From Pseudomonas prosekii (GTDB lineage: Bacteria > Pseudomonadota > Gammaproteobacteria > Pseudomonadales > Pseudomonadaceae): a stretch of 64,000 nucleotides of DNA. The translations under genes and the position numbers were made by a program. Under the pieces are notes generated by a model, which was not told where the DNA came from, ran no database searches, and saw only the letters and a program-made list of their open reading frames with translations. The stretch lies in the NCBI RefSeq assembly GCF_900105155.1, contig NZ_LT629762.1:2953001-3017000 (forward strand), written 5' to 3'. Below are positions 45,289 to 54,109 of the stretch, in pieces; position 1 is the stretch's first letter; each line of letters opens with the position of its first letter.

Positions 45289-45798
45289 ATGAAATATCTT
45301 TTCGTTTTAATTGGCTTGTTTTCGACCCTTGCATGGTCAGTTGAAGGTGAGTTTTGCAATGCTGATACAGACTCTAAAAGCCTTATAACAGACTGGAAGT
45401 TGGGTGATGGTAAAACCAAGGTTCTTGCTACGATAAGTTCTACCGAGTTTATTACAGATCATGGGAGAATTGTTTATACCGGCGACCTGAGCGGAGACAG
45501 TAATGACGACTTTATTTATGAGGCATCTACAGGGGCAGGGTCTAGCGGAGACAGAGTTTTTAGCTTTTTACTTCAATGCCACGGTTACCTTAAATTGGTA
45601 GGTAGTGACTATTTTGCCAAAGTTGAAGTTCTGGATTCTGATAAGAGCAGTGGCGCCAAATTTAAAAATATAAAAATATATTCCTATAAGCGGAATCCGG
45701 ATGGAAGTATTCAACAGAAAGGTGGAGAGGAATTAATGACTCCTCATGTTTGGAGGTTCAATCCGGAAACTAAGAAATACGAAGGAGGATCCGAGTAA
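45289..45798 (+). CDS. Small secreted protein, unknown function
   Basis: A 169-residue protein with a cleavable signal peptide (KYLFVLIGLFSTLAWS). The mature part has the acidic loop GDLSGDSNDDFIYEAS, a Ca-binding-like DxSxDxNxD pattern, and FSFLLQCHGYLKLVG. Such short periplasmic proteins are common as immunity factors in vgrG islands, but no neighbouring toxin pairs with it by overlap. AT-rich. It lies between the terminator and the TPR gene. Confidence 0.55.
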   Translation: MKYLFVLIGLFSTLAWSVEGEFCNADTDSKSLITDWKLGDGKTKVLATISSTEFITDHGRIVYTGDLSGDSNDDFIYEASTGAGSSGDRVFSFLLQCHGYLKLVGSDYFAKVEVLDSDKSSGAKFKNIKIYSYKRNPDGSIQQKGGEELMTPHVWRFNPETKKYEGGSE

Positions 45799-45862
45799 GC
45801 ATTTTATTCGCGACTCTGAATCTGGCAGATGCGTATTGAGATATGGGTATGAAGGGTAATGT

Positions 45863-46807
45863 ATGCCCACTGTAAAAAGAATTTTGAGAGCGACGTGTGT
45901 GAAATTTAATATTGTTTATTCTTTTCTTCTTTTGGTTTGCGCGGTTTCGGTGTGGGCAGATAATAAAAATATGATCTGTGATCCGGATAGTAACGTGTGT
46001 TCTGTTGCTGTGGCTAATAATTATTGCGCTTCAGGCGAGGTTGCAAATACAAAATGGGATATCCGTTCAGGGGCATATGTCTTGAGTTGTGAGTGTGATT
46101 GCACATCTCAGGAAAATACATTTTGGTTGATCGATACTGCTGGAAAGTCTCCCGTGAAGACTATTTATACCAGTAAAATAGTCAGCTCTATTGATATAGA
46201 AAAAAATAAAGGCGGCGTCCCTGATTTGTTTGGATTGGTGCCTTATTGTACAAATCCTCAAGTAAACTCAGAGGTATTGATTAATCTAAAAAAAATTCCA
46301 GGCCCAGAAGGAGCGACACAACCTTATTGCTATTCGGTCGAAAAATCGGTCGCGGCAGAGGTTTGCACTACGACGGATTGCGAAGCTAAAAAAAGTCTGG
46401 TCATGCGAGACTTTGCCAGATTCAAAGAAGAGTCTTTATCTGAGTTTAAGAATGCTACGGCTAGACTTTATAAGGAAAAGGTCAGGTTTCAAAATTTCCC
46501 TAAGCAGCAGTTTGTTGCGCCGTATGTCAGCACCTTTGGCTATTCTAAGTCTGATCAGCAGTCGTATAATGATATTGCATACTACTGGCAGCAGGCAGGC
46601 TTTAATGATGATGCAATTTGGTTGCTGGAGAAAGTTATCTCCAGTAGTCCCAGTCGTATGGTTGCTTACTTAAATATTGCGGATGCATATTGGTCGAAGG
46701 GTGAGCAGAACAGAGCGTCAGATAACTATAAAAAATACATCGATTTGATGATGCTGTCGGGCAAGAAACAAAAAATTCCTGAGCGTGCCACTAATAGAAG
46801 CAAATAA
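45863..46807 (+). CDS. Secreted Cys-rich protein with C-terminal TPR
   Basis: A 314-residue exported protein. After the signal (VYSFLLLVCAVSVWA) comes a Cys-rich N-terminal half (MICDPDSNVCSVAVANNYC, LSCECDCTS, TTTDCEAKK), then a C-terminal helical repeat: YNDIAYYWQQAGFNDDAIWL followed by VAYLNIADAYWSKGEQNRAS and KIPERATNRS. The last 80 residues align well with the end of the 574-residue protein encoded at 62269. AT-rich. The role is unknown; a periplasmic binding or immunity role is possible. Confidence 0.6.
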   Translation: MPTVKRILRATCVKFNIVYSFLLLVCAVSVWADNKNMICDPDSNVCSVAVANNYCASGEVANTKWDIRSGAYVLSCECDCTSQENTFWLIDTAGKSPVKTIYTSKIVSSIDIEKNKGGVPDLFGLVPYCTNPQVNSEVLINLKKIPGPEGATQPYCYSVEKSVAAEVCTTTDCEAKKSLVMRDFARFKEESLSEFKNATARLYKEKVRFQNFPKQQFVAPYVSTFGYSKSDQQSYNDIAYYWQQAGFNDDAIWLLEKVISSSPSRMVAYLNIADAYWSKGEQNRASDNYKKYIDLMMLSGKKQKIPERATNRSK

Positions 46808-46852
46808 TACGAGTAAAAGTATTGGATTTATTTTAGTGAAATATCTGAAGGT

Positions 46853-48219
46853 GTGGATGTGATCGGAAGGAATTTAATTTTCGGCGAATGCACTGAGCCG
46901 GACCTGGAAGACTACGACTACCCCGGCCGCTTCATCGACCGCGCGCGCGGCAAATTCCTTAGCCAACGCGCACTCGAAAGACACCGCGCCGACTATCAAC
47001 AAGCCGAGGGTAACGGCGACCAGACCCGACTGGTCAGCGGCCATTTCCTGGAACTGTCCGACCACCCGCGTCAGGAGTGGAACGACCTGTGGCTGCTCAC
47101 CGAAATCTTCCACGAAGGCAAACAGCCGCAAGTGCTCGAAGAGTCGGTAACCAGCGACACCACCGCCAACAAAGACGACTTCCACCAAGGCTATCGCAAC
47201 CGCTTCCTCGCCACCCCGTGGGCGGTGTTCTACCGCCCCGCGCTGCAACACCCGAAACCGCGCGTGCTCGGTAGCCAAACCGCGCTGGTCACCGGGCCCA
47301 AGGGTGAAGAAATCCACTGCGACCAATACGGCCGCATCAAAGTCCAATTCCACTGGGACCGCGAGGGCCAGGCCGATGACAAAACCAGTTGCTGGATGCG
47401 CGTTTCATCGAGCTGGGCCGGCGACCGCTACGGCGCCATTGCCATCCCGCGCATCGGCATGGAAGTGCTCGTCACCTTCCTCGAAGGCGACCCCGACCAA
47501 CCACTGGTGACCGGTTGCTTGTACCACAAGGAAAACCTCGTCCCCTACGAACTGCCCGCGAACAAAACCCGCACCGTGTTCAAAACCCTCAGCTCACCGG
47601 GCGGCGGCGGGTACAACGAACTGCGCATTGAAGACAAGAAAGGCGCGGAACAGATCTACCTGCATGCCCAGCGCGATTGGGATGAAAACGTTGAGCACGA
47701 TCAGAAGATTCGCGTGGGCAATGAGCGGCATGACACGGTGGAGAAGAACACTTACACCGAGTTGAAGGCTAAGGAACATCGCACCACCATTGCCGACCGC
47801 AAGAGTGAAGTGCGGATGGACGACCACCTGACGATTGGGGAGAACCAGCATGTGAAATTGGGGACTGCGCAACTGACGAGTTTCGGGAAAGAGATACATC
47901 TGAAGGCTTGGGACAAGATTGTTATTGTGGCGGGGATGGAGCTCACGGTTAAGGCCGGGGGGAGTTTCATCAAGCTGGATGCCGGTGGGATTACGGTGGT
48001 TGGGCCGGTGATCAAGATTAATGCGGGCGGGTCGGCGGGCTCGGGCACGGGGATCGGGATTAAGCCACCGGTGCTGCCGGGGGCTGCGGATTCTGACATT
48101 GCCGGCGAGTACCGCCTCAGGCTCTCGGCAGTACCCCCGCGCCGATGCCGCCACCGCCAGTGTGCAAGGAATGCCTGGCACGGGCCAAACGTAACGCTCA
48201 GGCTTTGGCCGCACGATAA
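46853..48219 (+). pseudogene. Truncated vgrG with frameshifted 3' end
   Basis: This open frame encodes the VgrG segment from EPDLEDYDYPGRF to the beta-helix, but lacks the N-terminal 250 or so residues of the head. The first 13 codons are unrelated AT-rich DNA. Two substitutions strike the otherwise invariant helix (KAGDK to KAWDK; VIEAG to VIVAG). Near 48100 the frame is lost: the expected tail PPPPVCKECLARAKRNA is readable in another frame and ends at 48217-48219, whereas the open frame runs on to 48238 over the next gene's start. I read it as the displaced 3' end of an older vgrG whose cargo follows. Confidence 0.85.
46892..48014 (+). repeat. Direct repeat of vgrG, copy 2
   Basis: Gap-free match to 41706-42828. 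The two copies bracket a segment holding the vgrG tail extension, the candidate effector, its lipoprotein and two more secreted-protein genes. Recombination between them would remove 5,186 bases. Confidence 0.9.
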
Positions 48220-48230
48220 GGGACGACATC

Positions 48231-49037
48231 ATGCATAAAACTAACGCGCACTGGCTCGACGAGTTATGGGTCAACGCTCTACAACTGCAACACCAGCACC
48301 TCGACTTGCTGATCGATGCCACCAGCCTCGACTATCCCTTGCTGCAAGAATTAGCAGAGCAAGCCAACACGCCCAAATTAGCCAAATTGTTCGAAAACAC
48401 CCCGGAAGTCGCGATCGCCGACTTTGGCCCGCTACTGCTGCGCGTGGAAACCTCCCAACGGCCCTGGCTGAAAACCTTCATCAGCGCCGTCGACTGCAAC
48501 AAACACGTCGTCGCTCTGTTCAGCCCTTGGGATTTCGAGGCACTGGCCAACCATCTACGCGGCTTCCTCCAAGCGCAATGGAACCAAGGCCGCTCGGAGG
48601 GCGTTCTGCGTTACTACGACCCGCGCATGTTACTGCCGGTCGTCGAAACCCTCACGCCTGTGCAGAGCAAAGCCTTCCACGCAGCCGTCATTTCCTGGCA
48701 CTGGCTCGACCGCGACCAACGCCCACAAAGCCTGCCGGGCAACTACGTCCGCCACGCCACCGTCCCACCCAGCGCCCCCGTCATGTTCGACCACCCACAA
48801 GTGGCCAACCTGCTCGCTTGGACCGAAGCCGATGCCTACCGCATCGACCACTGCGCCATCCCGCAGCACTACGGTCTGAGCCGCAATGAAAGCCTTATTC
48901 GTCATCTGTACCGCAGCCAATTGGCGGCGAATCAGAAAGGATTGAAAGAGCCGGAAGAGCGGGAGCCGTTTATTGATCAATGGTTGGTGGAGAACTCGGC
49001 GTTTGTGATTGATGAGCCGGTTAGGGAGTTGATTTGA
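48231..49037 (+). CDS. DUF4123 effector adaptor, Tle1 module
   Basis: A 268-residue DUF4123 protein. The pattern HLDLLIDATSLDYPLLQELAE, RPWLKTFISAVDCNKHVVALFSPWDF, then GVLRYYDPRMLLPVVETL is typical of the adaptors that load cargo on VgrG. It follows the broken vgrG by 11 bases (AAGGGACG ribosome-binding site) and leads into the lipoprotein array and the Tle1 gene, so its client is probably Tle1. With its own VgrG broken, it would have to use another spike. Confidence 0.83.
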   Translation: MHKTNAHWLDELWVNALQLQHQHLDLLIDATSLDYPLLQELAEQANTPKLAKLFENTPEVAIADFGPLLLRVETSQRPWLKTFISAVDCNKHVVALFSPWDFEALANHLRGFLQAQWNQGRSEGVLRYYDPRMLLPVVETLTPVQSKAFHAAVISWHWLDRDQRPQSLPGNYVRHATVPPSAPVMFDHPQVANLLAWTEADAYRIDHCAIPQHYGLSRNESLIRHLYRSQLAANQKGLKEPEEREPFIDQWLVENSAFVIDEPVRELI

Positions 49038-49588
49038 TGAGTGGGTTGGTTGAGCTTGCAGGGGAAGTGATGGTTTCTTGGTTGGTCCGTGGGTGGGTGT
49101 TGGTGGCGTTAGTGGGGGTGAGTGGGTGCCATGCTCATCCTGAAATGGTGTCCGCATCGGTCACTGGTTATAACCATACCTCCGCAGAAATTATACGGTT
49201 CAGTATCAATGGCGCTGGCGGTCCTAGCATTCCACCCAATCAGGCTGGAGGTGAAGTTTGCTGCGGCGTACTTCCTGTTCAATGGACCTCTGAACTTAGA
49301 GCGTTTATCGAATGGGACAAAGACCCAAAGCCATACGAATCCCTAGAGCGTGATCAGTACGGCCAAATTGTAAAAGAGGCTGCTATTCGCCACACCGTTG
49401 GCTATTCTCATCACTCAGCTACTGTAGAAATTCCTAAGTACGCTGAAGAAGTTTGCGCTTTGCAAGTTCACTTTTTTCCTTGCGATCAAGTAAGAGTGTC
49501 CACGACTTGTCATACCCCCGGGCATCCGAACTATCCCGACAAGGCTTATTTCCATGTAAAGGAGTCGACGAAATGTCCGGTTCTTTGA
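49037..49588 (+). CDS. DUF3304-like lipoprotein, copy 1 (candidate Tle1 immunity)
   Basis: A 183-residue lipoprotein, lipobox VSGC in VALVGVSGCHAHPEMVS. The family core is SVTGYNHTSAEIIRFSINGAGGP, then GGEVCCGVLP, AFIEWDKDPKP, ATVEIPKYAEEVCALQVHF and the CDQVRVST segment. The start may instead be ATG 49070, which has a better ribosome-binding site (AGGGGAAG) just before the signal peptide. DUF3304-type lipoproteins occur next to DUF2235 (Tle1) phospholipases; as inner-leaflet periplasmic proteins they would block Tle1. First of four tandem copies. Confidence 0.78.
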   Translation: MSGLVELAGEVMVSWLVRGWVLVALVGVSGCHAHPEMVSASVTGYNHTSAEIIRFSINGAGGPSIPPNQAGGEVCCGVLPVQWTSELRAFIEWDKDPKPYESLERDQYGQIVKEAAIRHTVGYSHHSATVEIPKYAEEVCALQVHFFPCDQVRVSTTCHTPGHPNYPDKAYFHVKESTKCPVL

Positions 49589-50127
49589 TTGGGCTTTTTA
49601 GGGACTTCGGATCTCGGAGTTATGGTGGATTGCTTTGCCTGAGTCTGTTGGGATTAAGCGGTTGCCATACGCGTCCCGAAATGGTGTCAACACCTGTAAC
49701 AGGGTTTAATCATACTTCGGCCAGTATCATCAAGTTCACCGTGAATGGTGCCGGGGGACACAATATTTCGGCATTTCAAGGTGGAGGGAGTCAAGTTTGC
49801 TGCAGCATGCTCCCTGCTCAATGGAGTTCGGGGCTTAGGGCGGTCGTTGAGTGGGATAAAGATCCTAATCCCGATAAATTTGTTAAGCGTGATAAATATG
49901 GACAAATTGATAAGGATGTCTATAAGAAGTACGCGGTCAATGCCTATCATCACAAGGCGACTGTTGAAATTCCACAGTACGGTAGCGAATTTTGCGCGCT
50001 TCAAGTTCACTTTCTTGCTTGTGATCAGGTGAAGGTTTCTACGACTTGCTTTACACCTAAGCACCCGGATTATCCCGACAAGGCTTATTTTCAGCCTAAG
50101 GAGTCGACGATATGTTCGGTACTTTAA
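49573..50127 (+). CDS. DUF3304-like lipoprotein, copy 2
   Basis: A 184-residue paralogue with lipobox LSGC (LCLSLLGLSGCHTRPEMVS) and the same core: PVTGFNHTSASIIKFTVNGAGGH, SQVCCSMLPAQW, VVEWDKDPNP, VEIPQYGSEFCALQVHF. ATG 49573 lies 16 bases inside copy 1; an in-frame extension to 49453 is not credible because it reads through the coding end of copy 1 and the lipoprotein signal starts here. Confidence 0.78.
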   Translation: MSGSLIGLFRDFGSRSYGGLLCLSLLGLSGCHTRPEMVSTPVTGFNHTSASIIKFTVNGAGGHNISAFQGGGSQVCCSMLPAQWSSGLRAVVEWDKDPNPDKFVKRDKYGQIDKDVYKKYAVNAYHHKATVEIPQYGSEFCALQVHFLACDQVKVSTTCFTPKHPDYPDKAYFQPKESTICSVL

Positions 50128-50669
50128 TTCGATCGGTCGCTCATATGCGATCAATAAGTAGCATCGGTTTTCTGGTTCTATGCCTGCTGGTTCTAAGCTC
50201 CTGTAGCAGCAATAAGTCTAGGATGTTGAGTACGTCGGTGACTGGGTATAACCACACATCGGCAGCCATCAATCGGTTTACTGTTAATGGCGCAGTCGGA
50301 CCGAACCTAGGACCCAGAATAGGTGGAGGCAGTGAGGTTTGCTGCGGGATGATTCCTCCCGTCTGGAAGCCAGGATTGAGGGCGATTGTTGAGTGGGAGA
50401 AAGACCCTAAATCAAATTTTCCAGAAAAATGGCCACCTCTTGGAACTGATGAGTTTCGTGCGAAGCTAAAAAAACATGCCGCTAATTACTCGCACCATGT
50501 AGCGAATGTTGAAATTCCAAAATACGATGTTGCAGGATCGTTGAAAGTACACTTTTTACCGTGTGATCAGGTTCGTGTCTCCGCAGACAACATTAAGTTT
50601 GGTGAGCCGGACTACCCCTATAACTACCCGATGAACATGGAGGAGCCGAAGGTATGTACAAGCTTATGA
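50112..50669 (+). CDS. DUF3304-like lipoprotein, copy 3
   Basis: A 185-residue paralogue with lipobox LSSC (VLCLLVLSSCSSNKSRMLS). Core blocks are SVTGYNHTSAAINRFTVNGA, GSEVCCGMIPPVWKPGLRAIV, PPLGTDEFRAKLKKHAANYSHH and VHFLPCDQVRVS. It has lost the STTCFTP Cys seen in its sisters (SADNIKFGEPDYPYNYP instead). It overlaps copy 2 by 16 bases. A short leftover reading frame runs from its end (ATG 50654), as if the start of the next gene had been duplicated with it. Confidence 0.78.
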   Translation: MFGTLIRSVAHMRSISSIGFLVLCLLVLSSCSSNKSRMLSTSVTGYNHTSAAINRFTVNGAVGPNLGPRIGGGSEVCCGMIPPVWKPGLRAIVEWEKDPKSNFPEKWPPLGTDEFRAKLKKHAANYSHHVANVEIPKYDVAGSLKVHFLPCDQVRVSADNIKFGEPDYPYNYPMNMEEPKVCTSL

Positions 50670-50718
50670 GGAAAAACCCAGAAGAATATTTATTCAAAGT
50701 GTGGGGGGTGAGGTTTTT

Positions 50719-51279
50719 ATGTGTGAGTGGCGCCGATTAGTTTTGATTTTTGAAGTTGGATATATTGTTCGGGTAATGTTGGTACTGATGGGCGCTGTAA
50801 GCTTGAGTGCGTGTCAAGCAGGTCAAGAAATAGTATCGGCCCCTGTAGAGGGTTATAACCATACGTCTGTCAATATTAATAGTTTTTCAATTAATGGTGC
50901 CGGAGGTCCAAATATTGGGCCTTATGAGGGTGGCGGAAAACAAGTTTGCTGTAGCGTTCTTCCAATGAAGTGGAGTCCAAATTTAAAGGCTGTCATAGAA
51001 TGGGAGACTGATCCAAACGCCAGTTCAAAAAATAATTTGCCACCTTTGGGGACGGATGAGTTTAGAGCAGCATATAAAAAATATGCGTCCCACTACGTTC
51101 AACATAGAGAGACAGTCGAAATACCTCGTTATGCTGAAAAGGTTTGCTCCCTCAAAGTGCACTTTTTACCTTGTGATCAGGTTCGCGTTTCTACTACTTG
51201 TTTTACTCCGTCACATCCAAATTATCCCGATACAGCATATTTTCAAATGAAGGAGCCGGCCGTATGTCCAAGTCATTGA
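50719..51279 (+). CDS. DUF3304-like lipoprotein, copy 4
   Basis: A 186-residue paralogue; signal VMLVLMGAVSLSAC with lipobox LSAC. Core blocks are PVEGYNHTSVNINSFSINGAGGP, KQVCCSVLPMKWSPNLKAVIEW and PPLGTDEFRAAYKKYASHY, with both C-terminal Cys motifs kept. ATG 50719 has GAGG upstream; GTG 50701 is an alternative. It overlaps the tle1 start by 16 bases, so it is the copy directly coupled to the effector. Confidence 0.78.
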   Translation: MCEWRRLVLIFEVGYIVRVMLVLMGAVSLSACQAGQEIVSAPVEGYNHTSVNINSFSINGAGGPNIGPYEGGGKQVCCSVLPMKWSPNLKAVIEWETDPNASSKNNLPPLGTDEFRAAYKKYASHYVQHRETVEIPRYAEKVCSLKVHFLPCDQVRVSTTCFTPSHPNYPDTAYFQMKEPAVCPSH

Positions 51280-53872
51280 CCAACGCCGGTGTATCTCCCG
51301 CTAGCGCGTTGATTCCGCCTCGGTTCCCTTTGGAGGGACTGCTATGTATGGAACCGAAGCATGTCACTAATAACCTCCAGTTGCAGCGGCGTGACGAGAC
51401 AGAATTCCGCAATCAGCATCGAAAAATGCTTCAGGCCAAAGGTGAGGCTGATAGCGGAATGCCGTGCTGTAAAACATTGCATATTACATTGGCATTTGAC
51501 GGTACCAATAATAACGATAAAGCGGACAGCGCATCAACACCCCCATCTTCCAGTAATATTGCGCGAATTTTCCATGCTAGTTTAGGTGGGGACGAGGATA
51601 GTCAAACTCAAGGATATTTCAACTATTATTGTCCCGGTGTTGGAACGGTATTTCCTGATGTTAACGAGTATCAACCCAGGCAAATGGGGCTAGTAGGCTC
51701 ATCAGGCGATGAAAATCGAATTAATTGGGGCCTGACAAGACTTTTAGATGCTCTGAAACGGACGCTGGAGAAAGAAGAATTTGATATCGATGAAACGAAG
51801 GGGTTGCTCGAGAAAATGTCAACCAATTGGCTCGGCAATGTGCTTAGTGCTGGGTTGTTGGAGAATGGAGAAAAAAACGTGAAGCAATTTTGCGCCCTAT
51901 CATCGATGATTTCGAAAAGAAGCTGATTAAACTTCGTGAGTCCGATACTAAGCCCCAGCTCTTGGCCATGCGTCTTTATGTGTACGGATTTTCCAGAGGG
52001 GCGGCGGAGGCCCGAACGTTTGTAAATTGGCTACAAACTTTGGTCCGGTGTGAAGCTACTAATGGTTCCGTAGAGTATCGTTTGGCAGGATTACCCATAT
52101 CCATTAATTTTCTTGGCATCTGTGACACCGTTGCAGCTGTTGGTATCGCTGATAGTACCCCATTTGCTGCCGGACATATGGATTGGGCCGATGGCACAAT
52201 GCGTCTTCCTGACGATGATGGGTCTAATTGTCAAGACACAACTTTGCCAGATGATTGTCATTTCTTGAGACGTTGCGTTCACTTGGTATCCGCGCATGAG
52301 CAACGAGGGAGCTTTCCTTTAGATTCTATTCGCCGTCGGCCCAAAACAGCTGATGGGCGAAGAGATACACAGCAACCATCCAGTTATCGCCATGATACCT
52401 TTGAATATCTTTATCCTGGTGTGCACTCGGACGTTGGTAATGGTTACTCACCGGGCGATCAAGGAAAAGCCGTATCTGGCACAGAACTGTTACTGTCGCA
52501 GATTCCCTTGCATCATCTTTATGCTGAGGCCTTCAAGGCGGGTGCGCCGTTACAAGTCCCTGAAAGCTCCTTGCAAGAAGGTGTGCACGATAAATGGCGA
52601 GGGATGAAAGGTAACCTTATAAGTGAATTCGACTTCAGTAAAACGTTAGTTACGCGTTTTAACGCTTGGCAATCACAAGCCAAGGGCGGCACTCTCGAAG
52701 AGATGATGAAACGAGAGCAGAGCTTAATAACCGGCTGGCGTATTGACCGCTATGCAGGTGGGCTGAAACAAGTAGATTTTTTTACTAAGCTACGACCTGA
52801 TATGACTGAGGTAGAGCGTGATACTTGGAAACGTATCCATACTCGCCGTAGCGAAGATTCTGCAATAACTTTGAAGAAAAAGCCGCCGCTGATCTATACC
52901 GATGCCGAAAACGCGCAGCATGAAGCTGATATCGCATCCGTTGGCGGAATCCAAGAAGTTAAAAAAATGCACTTGGAAAAGGATTTCGACCCACGGCTTG
53001 ATCAACGCCAATTGCTGAACGCTGCGGCCGAATTCCGTCATGATTACCGGCAAGAGTGGGGGGGCGTTGAAGATGGGTTTACAGTCGCCGGTGTGGTGGA
53101 TATGTTGCTAGGCGGAACTGTTTACTTGATAAACGAGGAAGACGAAGCAGAAGAATATGCTTACTTATATAAAGAGGGCACGTCACGCTATCAGCAAATG
53201 TTTAGTGCTCCTGGTAAGCCGAAAGTCGGTAAAGAAGACTTGGTTGCACTATTTGATGATCAGGTTCATGACTCTCGAGCCTGGTTTATGAATTCGGACC
53301 CTGTCATGGGGCCCCGCGAACCATTCACAGATTATTTCCGCATTCGTCTGGTCCACTTCGACAATGAATCGAATAAGCAACTGTCGCTTTTGGCTACCGC
53401 CGGACGAGTAATAGGAGTCGGTATTGCTTTGGCTAGTATCGGTTTGAGTATCAAGAAAAAAGATCCTCGTATGTTGCTGGGACTGTTCTTGCCGTCCTTG
53501 GCGCGGCCGGTCCTGAGCGGCAAAGTTGGTCTTCCGGAAATCAGCGCGTTCGACCCGCTTACCGGTGTTGCACTACCGATGCTCACTAACCTCGATTCGT
53601 TGAGGTCGTTCACCAAAGAACCAGGCGACATGGTGGCTAAAGTCGCCGCATTACCCGCGCTGCAGCCGCTTACCGCAGCCAACGCAAACACTCCAGCCCT
53701 TCAGAAAATCCTGGTGGCCCATCAGGCAGTCGAAGCAGCCCGCAAGAAAGACGCTAGTGCGTTGGCAAGTCTGGTGGCCAAAGCGGCTAACGATGAGGAT
53801 AAGCCCGGAGGTTGGATGGATATGGTGGCCGATCAGGCTGGTAAGTTGAACTCGTCTGAAAAGACTGTGTAA
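51264..53872 (+). pseudogene. tle1: Tle1-type phospholipase effector (DUF2235), split by a -1 frame change
   Basis: Read with one -1 shift, this is an 869-residue Tle1 protein, full length for the family. The first part (51264-51926 alone) has LHITLAFDGTNNND, the oxyanion/strand motif, at residues 72-85. The second frame (open from before 51890 to 53872) has the nucleophile elbow YGFSRGAAEAR (Ser about 244), FLGICDTVAAVG and the PGVHSDVGNGYSPGDQG acid/His region. Neither half could be active alone. The frame changes in GAA-AAA-AAC-GTG (51870-51881), where -1 slippage gives AAA-AAA-CGT-GAA and the conserved continuation. It is either a one-base loss in an A-tract, a sequencing error, or programmed frameshifting. 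There is no signal peptide; delivery would be by VgrG with the DUF4123 adaptor. Confidence 0.85.
51872..51878 (+). other. A-AAA-AAC slippery heptamer in tle1
   Basis: The heptamer is in the correct phase (X-XXY-YYZ) for -1 slippage from frame 1 into the downstream tle1 frame. A purine-rich, Shine-Dalgarno-like GGAG-AATGGAG lies just before it, as in known bacterial frameshift sites. I see no convincing downstream hairpin. Confidence 0.5.
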
Positions 53873-53968
53873 CTGCAAAACGATGGAGGGCGGCTCTTGA
53901 TGAGCCGTCCTTTGCGTTTGTGCGCTCAGGTTTCTGGATCAGAATTGGCGACCGGATGAGGTTCTCCC

Positions 53969-54028
53969 AGCTACCCCTACAGCTACCCGATGAAAATGGA
54001 CGAACCCAGGGTCTGTCCAGGCTCCTAA
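53969..54028 (+). pseudogene. 3' relic of a fifth DUF3304-like gene
   Basis: The 19 codons before TAA 54026-54028 read SYPYSYPMKMDEPRVCPGS, closely matching the end of copy 3 (DYPYNYPMNMEEPKVCTSL). Upstream the frame closes at once. It lies 96 bases after the tle1 stop, so a further immunity copy once stood downstream of the effector. Confidence 0.7.
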
Positions 54029-54036
54029 TCGCCAAC

Positions 54037-54085
54037 AAAAAACGGCCCTGATTGTTGGTAATTCCAATCCAGGGCCGTTTTTTTA
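54037..54085. terminator. Bidirectional terminator between tle1 island and DUF6124 gene
   Basis: AAAAAACGGCCCTG and CAGGGCCGTTTTTTT form a 14-base stem with A- and T-tracts on the two sides, ending the plus-strand tle1 island and the minus-strand DUF6124 gene. Confidence 0.92.
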
Positions 54086-54109
54086 TTGGGCTGGCGAGCC
54101 AGGTTCGCG

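Noticed and set aside
41706..48014. Insertion sequence or composite transposon between the vgrG repeats
   Set aside because: The repeats are vgrG coding sequence in direct orientation; no transposase, terminal inverted repeats or target-site duplications are seen.
51899..51910. Perfect palindrome ATCATCGATGAT just after the tle1 slippery site
   Set aside because: It cannot form a useful RNA hairpin because it has no loop, so I do not count it as a frameshift stimulator.
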